This document shows positions 1-12,191 of a stretch of 64,000 bases of DNA, piece after piece. The DNA lies in NCBI RefSeq assembly GCF_030272615.1, contig NC_081414.1:763697413-763761412 (forward strand). Direction: 5' to 3'. Each line of letters starts with the position of its first letter. The first letter of the stretch is position 1. Below the pieces are notes generated by a model. That model was not told the origin of the DNA. It did no database searches and saw only the letters and a program-made list of their open reading frames with translations. Made by a program: the position numbers and the translations under genes. This DNA is from Cryptomeria japonica (Eukaryota; Streptophyta; Pinopsida; Cupressales; Cupressaceae).

Positions 1-828
1 ACACTAACCTTGAGAGGAGGGTAATGCAAAAAATTTACAGATCGTTATAATAGCTAAAAAAACTTAATAGAAGTAAACATAAACATCACACATACCACAA
101 CATAGTGATTTATGTAGGGAAAGCACTCTATAAGTTGCCCAATATATTATTAAAAAATCAATAATAGATTACAATATACTTGTAGAGAAAACTCTTCATA
201 ATAGTACCACCAACTAGAGATTTAAAGGTAACTCAATAGCTACTAGGACTCTTACACACAACCTCTATCTTACATGAGATACAATACATGAAACCATCAA
301 ACGGTATTACAAAACCATGAGCTAAAACCACCCAATAAATTATAACCAACCTTATCTCCAATCTAGATCACATGACATGTCAAAACACACATCAACACAT
401 GTACCTCCCTTTTATAGCTCATTTATGTGTCTGATGCATTTTTCTATTTCCTATTTCAGGAAACCGAATTTTTGGAGGCCATAACTTGTGAACCAGGTGT
501 TTGATTGACCAACCGTTTGAAGCACCAAAAGTCTCACAATATGCTCTATCACCTCGTAACCACTATACTGGTTACACCCACTTTTTAAGATATTATGGAG
601 CCTCTAAAGTAATAAAATTGAATTTAAACCTTTCATTACAACCTTTAAAATTAGAAACTTTAACATCTTCAAAACTAGTTATGATCTTAAGACAAAAATT
701 TATCGAAATGCTTATCTAGCCAATCTAAAGCTTTGAGAAAAAAATTGAACCTTTTCATGCTCAAATGAAAAATTATTATAAATAGTAACCTTATGTAAAT
801 GTAAGGTTGAGACACCATTTCCCCAACA
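1..828 (-). repeat. 3' LTR of Copia B, truncated by window start
   Basis: This segment aligns along its length with 25431-26293: both share the block starting acactaaccttgagaggag and both end in CCAACA. It lacks roughly the first 34 bases because the window starts inside it. It is on the 3' side of the minus-strand coding region. Confidence 0.9.
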
Positions 829-840
829 TTCTCCCAATTG
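829..840 (-). other. Polypurine tract of Copia B
   Basis: Read on the minus strand, TTGGGAGAA directly precedes the TGTTGGGG start of the 3' LTR. This is the usual position and composition of the plus-strand priming site of Copia elements. Confidence 0.7.
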
Positions 841-904
841 TCAAACACCTTGCAAGAGAAAAGGTGTATCTACACAATAAATTAATTGTTAGGGGTCATG
901 AGGG

Positions 905-2226
905 TCATAGACTCAGAACACCATCTACACTGCTTTGTCCTCATAGCCTTAGTTAAAGAATGTATAACATTCATCAAAGTCTCTACCTTAGCCAACTTCA
1001 CCCTTCCATCATTGGCCATATCTCTAATAAAATGATACTAAACATCAAAGTTCTTGGTCTAGACATGGACTGTTGAGTTCTCAGGTAAGAAGATTGCACT
1101 TTGGCTATCAAAATAAACTGTCACTACACCTTATTTTATTCCAATATTTGAACACAATATTTTAAGCTAAATGGATTCTTTACAAGAATGAGTAGCTGCC
1201 ATATACTTTGCTTCTATAGTGGATAAAGCAACCACAACCTATTGCTTACTCATCCAACTAATTGCACTACCAAATAAAGTAAACACATAAGCATTGGTGG
1301 ATCTTCTGCTATCAATATCACCTCCCCAGTCTAAATCCACATAACCATGAATATCAAGGGAAATCATGTCTCCTACCAAATTACCATGATAACACAAAGG
1401 ATACCCTGATGTACCCATCAAATATATAAAGAATCTTTTAATTGCATCCCAATGAACTCTATTAGGATTAGACATATATCTAGAAAGAACTCCCACTACT
1501 TGGACAATGTCTAGTCTAGTACAGACCATATCATACATTAAGATTCTAATTGCACTCTGGTAAGACACTCTGCTTATGTATTACATCTCTGATTGGGATG
1601 TAGGACAATTTGAAATAGATAATTTTGTTCCAACTGTAAAAGGAACACACAATGGTCTATAGTCCTACATGTTGAACCTTCATAAAATTGAATTCACATA
1701 CTTACTTTGGCCTAGCCATAGATTTATGTTCATTCTATCTCTTCTAATTTTTATCCCAAGAATATATTTTGTTACACCAAGATCTTTCATTTCAAATTTA
1801 GTAGCGAGCTGAGACTTTAGTTTTGAAATCGTGCCTTTCCATTTACCAATAAATAACATGTCATCCACATATAATGCCATGTATAGGAAATCATCACTGT
1901 TAGATTTATAATAAACACAGTTATATAATTTAGAACGCTCAAATCCCAAACTCAATACATATGTATCAAATTTTTGGTAGCACACTCTAGGACTCTATTT
2001 GAGGCCATACAAATATTTCTTTAACTTATAGACCAAATTATTTTTACCTTTTACCACATAGTGCTATTTATTTTTACCTTTTACCACATAGTGCTATGGT
2101 TGTATCATTAAAACATCCTCCTCCAAATCACCATGAAGGAAACCAATTTTCACATCCATTTTCTTAGCCTCAAAATCATAATTAGAAACAATAAAAAACA
2201 AAAATCCAATGGATGTCATTTTGCAA
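905..2226 (-). pseudogene. Copia B reverse transcriptase and RNase H, 3' part of pol
   Basis: Translation of the minus strand from 2226 downward gives a Copia RT core beginning MTSIGF and MDVKIGFLHGDLEEDV, then YVDDML (the catalytic YVDD box) near 1870. RNase H follows: DLDWGGD, SWMSK, a short STIEAKYMAATHS motif, DSQSAI and YHFIRDM, ending near 905. The polymerase and RNase H families are clear. Several in-frame stops and small frame changes break it. The first third of the RT lies at 22549 and above, beyond element T. This protein would have copied the element RNA inside the Gag particle. Confidence 0.88.
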
Positions 2227-2257
2227 GGTAAAAACACAATGTTGTGTCACACTTTTT
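2227..2257 (+). repeat. Left terminal inverted repeat of element T
   Basis: Starts GGTAAAAACACAATG and contains TGTCACACTTT at 2245-2255. Read inward it matches the right end imperfectly outside the 11-base core. Confidence 0.6.
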
Positions 2258-3505
2258 TTAAGACACCGACCAATAGAACTAAAATTGTTTAACTTCAACC
2301 GCATAAAAGTGGCATTTCTAAATTGAATTTTGAAATGATGTAAACTGATCAAATGTAGAAATATTAATGAAATTTATGTCTATTATTTTTTTAATTTTTT
2401 AGGAAAAAAAATGATATTTTTTATATAAATTCAAAGACAAATTTTTCATTGCTGAAAAATCAGCGGTTCTAGTCGACGCAACCAAAAAAAATGAGAATGG
2501 ACTTATTTTTTAAGGATTTTTTTTTACAAATAGAGACAATATATATGTTGTGTTAAAAAAAATAAAAAATAAAATTTGATGTATATTTTTCTCATTATAA
2601 TATTTTGAAGTCCAACATAGCTAAATTTGACAGTTTTTGTTCGACGTCAACTTTTGACTACTAAATTCATCATTAACCCAAAAAAAAATGCACTTTTTTG
2701 AGAATATTCTCTCATCTACTGAAAAATAATTTTTTAATTTTTTTTTCAATTTCATTTAATATTTATTTTTTAATTTCTAATCAACCTCTTTTTTAACATT
2801 AAAAAGCTACTCATAATGTTTAATTAAAAAAATATTAAAAAATATCAAAGTAGTAAAAAAATTATATGACCGGATTCGTGACATTGAGATCTACAAAAGG
2901 GTATTTTTATTTTTTGTAAAAAAAAAAATTGTGATAAAAAATTGGCCAGAAATTCAATCTGGTAAAAATGCAGAGAAAATGGGCATTTTGGTGCCACATT
3001 GGCTAGTTCGACCAGACTCCTGGCTACCAAACTTGGTCCCCCATCCAACCATGGGACAAAATTAGATTTTTTGGCTATTTTTTTGTTTTATTTTCGAAGT
3101 CAACTAGCTCGGTTATCAGGGTCAATTTGACAACCATTTGGACATATTGTTGACAACTTTTACAAGGTATTTTTTATTCAATTTAATATTTTTGATGTTA
3201 ATTTTAATTTATTAATATTTAATATTTAAATTACATGTATAATTTGAGTTTTTACCCATTTTTTATTTAAATACTATTAGAAAGTTTGTCTACATGTCTA
3301 TTTGTTTTTCCTTTCTAATTTAATTAGGTGCACATATTTATTCCATTTTGGGGTTAATTAACTTGTTTGGGGTGTTTTATGCCTTTGGCATTCATTGTGT
3401 TTAGATAGAGTTGTAAAGATGATAATAAAAGTATCTGAACTCCCCTCATATTCCATTGGGCATTGGTTGTAAGTGAAATTGTTATCATCTTCTTTTTAGG
3501 TAGAA
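2258..3505. other. AT-rich subterminal DNA of element T
   Basis: No credible gene. The stretch is A- and T-rich with homopolymer runs. At 3006-3020 it holds GTTCGACCAGACTCC, which is approximately repeated in inverse form near the right end (22420-22460, GTTTGGTCGGACTTGG and TCAAACTCCTG). This suggests subterminal repeats of the transposon. Confidence 0.4.
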
Positions 3506-3960
3506 AGGCCTGCCCTCCTGAGAAGCCCATAAGGTCGGTGATAGGGGAACGACCCAAGCAGTACTTTCTTCTACCCACTATATAAATTAATACGTTACCT
3601 ATGAAAGCCACGATGCCTTGGTGACCTTTATCTACACCGATGATACTCCCTAGTATCTATACTATGTATCTACACTATGTGTATGCACTTGTGTAGAGAA
3701 CGAGGAGTGGGTTCTTGAATGAGTTGTCGCTGCATGGGTAGACACCAAGTTTCACAAAAGTTCCCCCACTAAACACTTTAGAGTAGTGGCCCACCCTTTT
3801 TTTGGTCTAAACATTGCGTTAGCTTCAGTGCAAGGGGATAGATGGTTTTCCCCCCAAGACACTCACCATAAGGCTCCCGTGGGATGAGACAAAAGTCCTC
3901 GGCTTAGCATAAGCTACTTATAGCTTTTTGGGGAGAGGGTGATAGGGTCATCCTTCCAAT
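3506..3960 (+). other. Fragment resembling the Gypsy leader block at 46417
   Basis: AGGCCTGCCCTC, GTCGGTGA, AGGGGAACGACC and ACCCACTATA occur in the same order and at similar spacing here (3506-3585) and in the untranslated leader of the Tat-type Gypsy element (46417-46515). Downstream text is similar in style but does not align well. No open frame explains the conservation. It is probably a fragment of another retroelement leader inserted in element T. Confidence 0.5.
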
Positions 3961-4244
3961 CCTAGAGGGCCCTAGCTGTTCAATCACGAAAAAGGAAAAA
4001 TTAGTGAATACACCCCTCAAGGTGTCCCTACACTTGATTTGATGGAGATTCTAAGTTGTGGGATGAAGTTATCACCATGAGAATATTGACCTTAGGATAA
4101 GAGAGTGTTTGATGTGTTTTTGATTGTGTTTACACTCGTCAAAATCGGGCTGAATTTGGTCTATGAACATACACATTGGTCACATTAATATTCATAGTAT
4201 CACTATTTGTAATGATCAATGTGTCTTCTTGTTTGTGATGTTTG
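3961..4244. other. Unassigned spacer in element T
   Basis: Between the leader-like block and the microsatellite array. I see no gene or repeat in it. Confidence 0.4.
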
Positions 4245-4528
4245 TGTATGTGATTATGTGTGTGTATGCATGCATGTGTGTATGAGTACATGTGTGTATG
4301 TGTATATTTGTGTATGTGTATACATGTATGTTTGTATATGTATGTGCACACATGTGTGTGTATATGTGTGTGTCCGTATATGTGTGTATGTGTGTATGTA
4401 TGAGTATGTATCTATATGTGTGTGTGTGTGAGTATATATGTACACGATTATATATGTGTATGTGTGTGCATGTATGTATGTGTATGTACACGTACATGTG
4501 TGTGTGAATGTGTGTGAATGTGTGTGTA

Positions 4529-4561
<33 letters not shown>

Positions 4562-4729
4562 ATGTATTTGTGTGAGTATGTGTGTATGTGTATGTATCTC
4601 TACATGTGTGAGTATGTGTGTATCTATGTATGTATGTGTGTGTGTATGTGTGTATGTATGTATGTATGTGCATGTGTGTGAGTATGTGTGTATGTATATG
4701 TATGTATATGTGTGAGTATGTGTGTTTAG

Positions 4730-4767
<38 letters not shown>

Positions 4768-5362
4768 GGGTATGTGTATGTGTATGTGTATGTGTATGTG
4801 TGTATGAGTGTTTGTGTGTTTGTATGTATGTGTATGTGAGTGTATGAGTGGATGTGTATATATAAGTATGCGTGTATGACTCTCTCTGTGTGTGTGTGTG
4901 TGTGGGTGGGTGTCTATTTGTGTATGTGTGTATGTGTGTATGTGTGTGTGTGTGTATGTATGTACATGTGCGTATGTATGTGTGTGAATGTGTGTATGTA
5001 TGTGTGTCTATGTATGTGTGTGTCTATGTGTATGTATGTATGTGTGCATGTGTGTATGTGTGAGTATATATGTGCATTAGTATTTATGTGTGTATGTATT
5101 TATGTGTATATACGCATACATGTGTGTGTGAATGTGTGAGTATGTGTGTATGTATGTAGGTATGTAGGTATGAATGTATGTATGTGTATGTGTGTGAGTA
5201 TGTTTATATGTGTATGTATGTCTACATATGTGAGTATGTGTGTATGTGTGTGTGTGTGTATGTATGTGTGTATGTATGTATGTATGTGTATGTGTGTATG
5301 TGTATATGTGTATGAATATATGAGTGTGTATGTATGTATGTGTATGTGAGTGTATGAGTGTA

Positions 5363-5435
<73 letters not shown>

Positions 5436-5852
5436 GTACATGTGTATGTATGAGTGTATGTGTGTATGTATGTGTAAATGTGTGCATGCATGGGTGTGTA
5501 TGTGTGTATGTGTGTATGTGTGTGTGAGTGTGTATGTGTGTGTGTGTGCATGTGTGTATGCATGTGTGTATGTGTATGCGTATGTGTATATGTGCGTACA
5601 TGTGTGTATGTGCATATGTGCATGTGCATATGTATGTATGTATGTGTATGTGTCTATGCGTATGTATGCATGTATGTATGTATGTATGTATGTATGTATG
5701 TATGTGTATGTGTGTATGTGTGTATGTGTTTATGTGTGAGTATGTTTGTGTAGGTGTGTATGAGTGTATGTGTGTGTATGTATGTGTGTATGTATGGGTA
5801 TATATATATATATATATTTGTGTGTGTGTGTGTATGTATGTGTATATGTATA

Positions 5853-5913
<61 letters not shown>

Positions 5914-6185
5914 GCATTTGTATGTATGTGTATGTATGTGTATGTATGTGTATGTGTATGTGTATGTATGTGTATATGTGTATGTATTTATATGTATGTG
6001 TGTCTATGTATATGTGTATGTGTATGTTTGTGTATATAATGTGTATATAATGTGTATATGTGTATGTATGTATGTGTGTGTGTCTGCATGTATGTTTCTA
6101 TGTCTACATGTATGTGTTTGTGTCTGAATGTATGTATCTATGTGTATGTTTTTGTGTCTACATGTATGTGTATATATACTATGTA
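4245..6185 (+). repeat. Left GT-rich microsatellite array (GTATGT/GTGTAT type)
   Basis: About 1.9 kb of interleaved GTAT, GTGT and GTGTAT units on the plus strand, with purer GTATGT stretches at 4735-4800, 5355-5435 and 5850-5915 and a short AT run near 5800-5816. The long frames seen here on both strands (Cys/Val/Met/Tyr or His/Thr/Ile only) are by-products of a repeat lacking stop codons, not genes. Confidence 0.95.
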
Positions 6186-6300
6186 TATGTGTATATTTAT
6201 ATTTAAAGTTGGGTCCAACTGACTTGACATATATGTGCATGTGGGGATGTGTTTTTAAGGGTTTGTAGATTCAAATTGCTTCTCAATAGCAGTTTGTCCA

Positions 6301-9282
6301 ATGGGAAATAAAAGGACTAGATTACAGAAGTGTGATTGAATAAAAGAGACAAAAAAAAGGGATACAACACTTTCTCAAGAACAAGTTGCCATTGACGATG
6401 AAGTGGCCCTAATTCAGGAAAGAGAAGTAACCGATCCTAGTCAATGCAGAAAATTTTTCTTTGGTATGGCCAATTTGATGGAGATGGATAAAAGACACTA
6501 TTTCTGATGAGATTTCAACTGAGGGTATGGTACCAGAAAGTACATTAAAATTACACTCCAAAAAAATTTGGGACAAATATTTTCAAGATAAATCTCTAAT
6601 TGGAAGAGCACAGTTGTTTGCAAAGTTTTTTAGGAGAAAAGACATGACCCCTATTTTGGAGTTGTTGGGTGTTGATAACAAGAAGAATTCATCAAAGGGA
6701 TCAATAAATCAAAGAGTGGTTGAAAATTTGCAAGAAGCTCTAAAATGTATCAAGAGCACAAGTCGAACTGTTGATTTAAGTGTTGCACAAAGAGCATTAA
6801 TGACTATGATTTCTAGTAAGAAATTATCAAAGAGAAGACAAACTCAAGTAATTGCTCAGTTATTGAATGTTTCTAGAAGAATTGTCTAGAGATATATTAG
6901 GAAAAGAAATAGGTTGGATGAGAATATTGAAAAGAATTGGTTCAATATTTGCAGGGTTCCTCAAAAAGATAGAATTGTTGAAGATGTAAGAAGACTTGTT
7001 ATTAAATACTGGACCAATCACTCTTGTGTTTCTTCCAATAGAAGAGACACTATACAACTTAGAGATGAAGATGGTAAAAAAAATGCACATCCAAAATAGT
7101 TTATAGACACAACACAGAGCAAACTGTTTGAAGCATTCAAACAAGAATTTCTAGATGGGAAGATATGTCAAAGAATGTTTGAAGGATTATGACCATGGTT
7201 TGTGCATATCAATAAGGTACATGAAACTTGTTAGCGAAATCACATTAGCTGCATCTCTAGTCATATAAAAGGGAAACAACAGAAAGTAATCCAAATGTAC
7301 TCATCCCACCAAGTACAACACAATTTGTGATGTCTATTTTATGTGATAGATTAGAAGGTTAAGTTGAATACAATGTAAAATATATAAAAAATACATGTCC
7401 TGACTATGGATATTTGAAGAAATTTGTACAAATTGAAAATGTTGATCTTTCAGTGCAAGTTCTATGGAAAAGATTTGCATATGAAAAATGCCAGACAAAG
7501 TCAGTAGTTGAATCAAAATAATTGTGTTAAAAGAGAGTGAATTGTCTTACAAAGAGTTCATGTGTAGATTTCAAAAAATGATATATCCACATATCCTACA
7601 CTGTCATGGTGCAAGATGGCAAGAAAAATAGTTTTGTATCTCAAAAAAATGCTTTACTCTAGGTGTTATTATTTCCATAGTAGACTTCTATAAGAACTAT
7701 ATGTTCAGTCCTCACAAAGAGATTCAAAGTCAATACTATCATTCTGAGCAGGTTGCAATTTTCGTACAATATTTGTATACACATGAAAAGTTTTATGTGG
7801 ACAGTCTAGAATCTAATGAAGATGAAATAATTATCATTAAGGAAGTTCATTTTTATATCAGTGACGATACTTGTCATGACAAGAGTTATGTAACACATTG
7901 TTTTGAGAATTTTTTTAAAAATATCATACATCGTCGGATACATGCTTCACAACATTGGATTTGGTCTGATGGATATGTTGGTAAGCATAATTAAGTTTTA
8001 CTTAAGTATTTTAATTATCTAGTATAATTAAGTTTTCTAAACTAATAAATATTATATTTGATTTTAACTTCACATAACAATTTAAATCTACAAAAGCATT
8101 CAATTAGTTGTCACAACAAAGTTCTAAACATGGTCTAAAGTTTTTGTGGAACTTTTTTTAGAGTGGACATGGAAACTGAGAGCATGATGAAGCAAGAGCC
8201 TGTGTGAAGTGTGCACTTTGCCAACATGAAATTAGAGGTACATGTTCAACTTTTATAGGAGAGCATGTATCTTATGGATCAGATTTAAACTACTAGAATA
8301 AGTTAATGTGCAGGTAACATCATAAGAAATTCAAGTGAGATAGTAGAATAGTGAAAAAAAAAATTTGGTTCTTGTGACATGACATACAACAAATACTATT
8401 TTTGGGAAGTTAAAAATATTGATCAATCCAATCCTTATAATTGCCAAACAATTAATGACATTAAAAAATTACATCAAGTCAATGACTACAAGACATAGAA
8501 AACCTCTTGTGATTCAGGTAAGAGAATGTAGAACTTGTTTTTCTATGAAATTGCAATGAATATAAGTCATGTCTACAAAACTTAACAACCCTCTTGCGAT
8601 TCAAGTAGGAGAAAAATCATGTTTTTGTGTTGATTGAATTGAAAACAAAGCACATATTTAGCAATGTCAAAAAATTAGAGATGGAATTATTTCACAATGC
8701 GAGATGAAAAATTTATTTGCAATGCCTCCAAATGAAGATAGTGACATTGTAGATATTCATGATCCTCTATATTCAGCAGATTAAGAACGTGTTTTTGATT
8801 TAGTTGTGTCAGGTATAGTTTAAATTTTAATTCATTTTACATTCAACCATACACTTTATAATTTAATTGTTTGTAATTTGTGGTGTACGGGTGATATTTT
8901 TGCCATTTATGCAGATCCTGACAATGTAGAAGGTATTGAATATTACCTACTATGATGCACAAAACCAAAATGTAAATTGTCAGAATTAGTGGAAAATGTT
9001 GATGGGCAACAATATCCCACTAGACCAGTCGTTGTTGAAGGCATTTATAATCAACAAACGAAGATAGATAACAATGGTGTTACATTTATTGAATATATGC
9101 CCGACCAAAAAGTTTTGCATTATAGTCACTTAGTTATAGCAACAAGACTAAAATTTAAAACTTTACAAAACATAGGTTGTGGCCCCCAAAAGTGGAGGTT
9201 TCCTATTGAATATCATGAAAGGATATTAGAGATAGTAAAAGATAGAGAGGATTCAGATTTTATGTACGATGAGCTCACTTAA
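6301..9282 (+). pseudogene. Decayed DDE-type transposase of element T
   Basis: Starts at the ATG at 6301 and runs in fragments to 9282. The N-terminal part (6527-7100) is basic and helical. Next comes a Cys/His-containing stretch near 7190-7260. A catalytic-type core follows: IVDFYKNY (7675-7700), HFYISDDTCHD (7845-7880), WIWSDGY (7955-7975), then SGHGN and EHDEA (8160-8195). The spaced acidic residues in VDF, WSDG and HDEA look like a DDE/D transposase. Possible introns are 7981-8140 (GTAAGC donor) and 8813-8914 (GTATAG donor, TTTATGCAG acceptor). The last segment (8977-9282) ends YDELT. There are many stops. From memory of plant protein families this is a recurrent uncharacterised transposon protein; I do not name a superfamily. 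Confidence 0.6.
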
Positions 9283-9299
9283 TTTATTAGAGCAAGTGA

Positions 9300-9670
9300 A
9301 CTCATGTTTTCTTTTTACCATGCTACATGTCTATATATGCATATATATGTATGTACTATTTTTTTGGATCGTCATACATATGTATGTATGTAAATTCAAG
9401 CTATTTTTTGGATCGTCATACATATGTACATATGTACATTCTAGATATTTTTGGGATCGCTATACATATATACATATGTACACATTTATATTTGAGTTGT
9501 TTTTTGCAACATATGTACACATGTACACATATACATATACATTCAAGTTATTTTTTTGTAGTATATACATATATACACATGTACATTTGACTTAATTTGT
9601 TGCAATTGCTATCTTTAATTTGTACACACGTACATTTGACTTAATTTGTTGCAAGTATGTATGTACATTT
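9300..9670 (+). repeat. Degenerate TACATA/TGTACA repeats with a diverged spacer
   Basis: Units of about 60-70 bases pair a T-rich spacer (TTTTTTGGATCGTCATACAT and variants) with TACATATGTACA blocks. Two close copies of GTACATTTGACTTAATTTG end it. No protein is supported. Confidence 0.65.
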
Positions 9671-9704
9671 GAGTTAATTTGCACAATTTCATTTTATTTG
9701 TTGC

Positions 9705-10260
9705 ATGATATCTTTAATTGATTTGAATCACTTAATTCAATTGAATTAATTAATTGATTTGAATTGAGTTGATTAATTGATTTGATTTAATTTGATTGAT
9801 TTGAATCACTTAATTTAATTGAATTAATTAATTGATTTGAATTGAGTTGATTAATTGACTTGATTTAATTTAATTGATGATTTAATAATTCAATTGGATT
9901 GATTACAATCACTTAATTAAATTATTAAAATTCATTGGATTGATTAGAATCACGTAATTGAATTGATTTAATTTGGTTGATTCATTGGTTTTATTTGAAT
10001 TGATTTGATCAATTGATTTGAATTTTCATTGGATTGATTAGAATCACTTAGTTAATTGATTTAATTCAACTAACTAGATCAAATGAACAATTAACAATAA
10101 AATAAACAATTAACAATTCAACTAACTAATTAATCGATTAATTGATTTAATTAATTAATTCAAGTAACTAAATCAAATCAATAGTTAACAATTCAAGTAA
10201 CTAGTTTATTTAATAATTAAATTTATTAAATCAACAATTCAACTAACTAATATCAAGATT
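9705..10260. repeat. TTGATT/AATTGA low-complexity array with strand switch
   Basis: Plus-strand units of TTGATTTGAATCA and TTAATTGA run to about 10030. The text then shifts towards the complement (AATCAA, AATTCAACTAAC). It could form a long hairpin. No gene. Confidence 0.7.
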
Positions 10261-10495
10261 TATCATCTACAATAACATGATCAATTCTATATGTAGCTTG
10301 ATCTAATTATAAAAATATAATATGGGCTCATAAACACGTGTAATAAACAAACAAGTAATCTCATCAAACAAGTACAAGTGTCTCATATGTACATATAATC
10401 TCATCAAACAAGTGTAGAATACATGTACAAAAAAAAAAAAGTACATGCACTCTACATATAATATCATCAAACAATGATGACATGCACATAAACTA
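10261..10495. other. Spacer downstream of the minus-strand gene of element T
   Basis: Holds three copies of ATCATCAAACAA-like words (10350, 10390, 10462) and short A runs. Nothing coding is supported. Confidence 0.4.
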
Positions 10496-12191
10496 GCTCG
10501 GTGGGCCCTCCATTGATCCATGTTCTGAATGCTCTCCCTGCACAAGAAAGTACATGTACACATTTAGCATACACACACACACACATATATATAAGCACAT
10601 CCAAATATTATCTAACTATAAGTATGGAGATTTTACTTCAAAATAAGTACATGCAAATTTTATCTAGTCTGATCCACCACGTGCACTGGTAGAGCGTGCA
10701 TGGGCCACAGCTATTCGAGATGAAGAACTAAAATGTGGTCCATGAACATAGATCATATATATATATATATATATTACCTTATAGTAAAAAACAATGTGTA
10801 CCTGACTGTGACCATGTGCAAGAGCAGATGGAAGTTGTAGATCTTCTAATATCTCCAATGTAGTAGGACATTGTAAATAATTCAAAATTCAAATTGTGTT
10901 AACAATTTCGAAGGTAAAATCCACTATTTAAAATCAAATAAATGATATGACCTTATAGAAAAAATAATGTGTACCTCATGAGACTGTAAGGCTCTCCCAA
11001 TCCTATTGATCTCAGATGAATGGAAGGACACACCATCAACATCTAGATCTAGCGATGCATCCTCTAAACTATGAACGAGCATACTGGTATAGTGACCATG
11101 AGCTTGAATAGGAGGTCTAAAAGTGGTAGGCCATAGCGGTGTAGGTTGTGGTGGCCCAGGTGTTGGATCAAATAGTATAGGCTGAGGAGGAGGTGTGGGA
11201 TAAACATTAATATGTGGTTGAGGAGCTGTAGGGTGCACTAAAACTCCCTCCTCTCTCCCCATATCACCCTGAGACACTCTACCACCATCACCTCCATGTA
11301 CAAGTCATCTCACCTGTGTCGGTACATCCTTGAGTGGGATCCCACGAAGGAAAGAAAGAGATGTATATGAATCCAATAAGTCGTTGGACAACAATGCACT
11401 CATCCACTGCAAAGGATCAACCTCTGTCAACCGTGCAGAATCAAGTGGATATGGTATGTCCACACGGGCGTAAGGATTAGTTCCACTACTGATGTCACAT
11501 TTGTAGCACATGAAATGGTGGTCTGCAACGGTAAGAGATATCTCCCAACATGATCAGATGTCATCTGGCTAACCTAAGTGACAATCTCTGCAATGCTTGA
11601 GTAGATATCTTGCTTGGCATCATCCGTTGCTTGTGATAACTCCAAAAGTTTTAGTAGAACCAAAAAGTTTGGACTAACTAATTCTCATTTATTAATGAAC
11701 ACTGGTGCATCAATTCGTCTATATTTATCACTAAGCCTCCCTCTTCCTTATCTAACATTTGCTAGTATACTAGTATAATCAACATCTAGGCCCATATAAA
11801 ACTTTGCAAATAATTGTTTGCAGATATAAAGTGGAAACTCTTCCTTCTATGGCCACATATGATGAGTTGCTAGCCATCTAGGATATATGAATGGGGCAAC
11901 AATCAAATCAGTGCATCTGGTAATGAAATATTCCCTAATCTTCTTTTATCTCGGATCTTGATAATTGGGGAACATGGTATGGACCTATGTTGAAGATACA
12001 TCCCTGTTCATGGTGTACCATTTCACCATGCCAGTCACACTACAAGAATAGGATCTATAGAATAAATCAACATACATATCATCATAAGGATTAAATGTTT
12101 GAATAGTGTTAATCATACAAACCAACTGATCCCTAATAGTTATTTCCCTTTCCTTATTTGGTTGGGCAACAACAACAAGTAATGTGGAATC
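10496..12191 (-). pseudogene. Second gene of element T, 3' exons (unrecognised product)
   Basis: Continues from 20588-20745 beyond Copia A. Reading from 12191 downward gives a non-repetitive protein with segments such as IRDQLVCMINTIQTF, DLFYRSYSC and FAKFYMGLD, interrupted by stops. From 11511 to about 10976 there is one frame with a single stop, the end of which is rich in Pro (around 11150-11250). The frame then meets a splice-like donor, GAG|GTACAC. A further exon lies at about 10813-10880, ending CAG|GTACAC, then one near 10670-10745. A short last exon at about 10496-10543 follows TTTCTTGTGCAG and ends in TAG. No known domain is recognised. It converges on the transposase, as the accessory gene of a two-gene DNA transposon would. 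Confidence 0.45.

Noticed and set aside
2235-2241. CACAATG near the left end of element T, as in Transib ends
   Set aside because: The right end has no matching heptamer and the protein is not RAG1-like in any motif I can see.
4216-6127. Many long frames on both strands (Cys/Val/Tyr- or His/Thr/Ile-only proteins)
   Set aside because: They come from GT/CA microsatellite units that lack stop codons in several frames; composition is purely repeat-driven.
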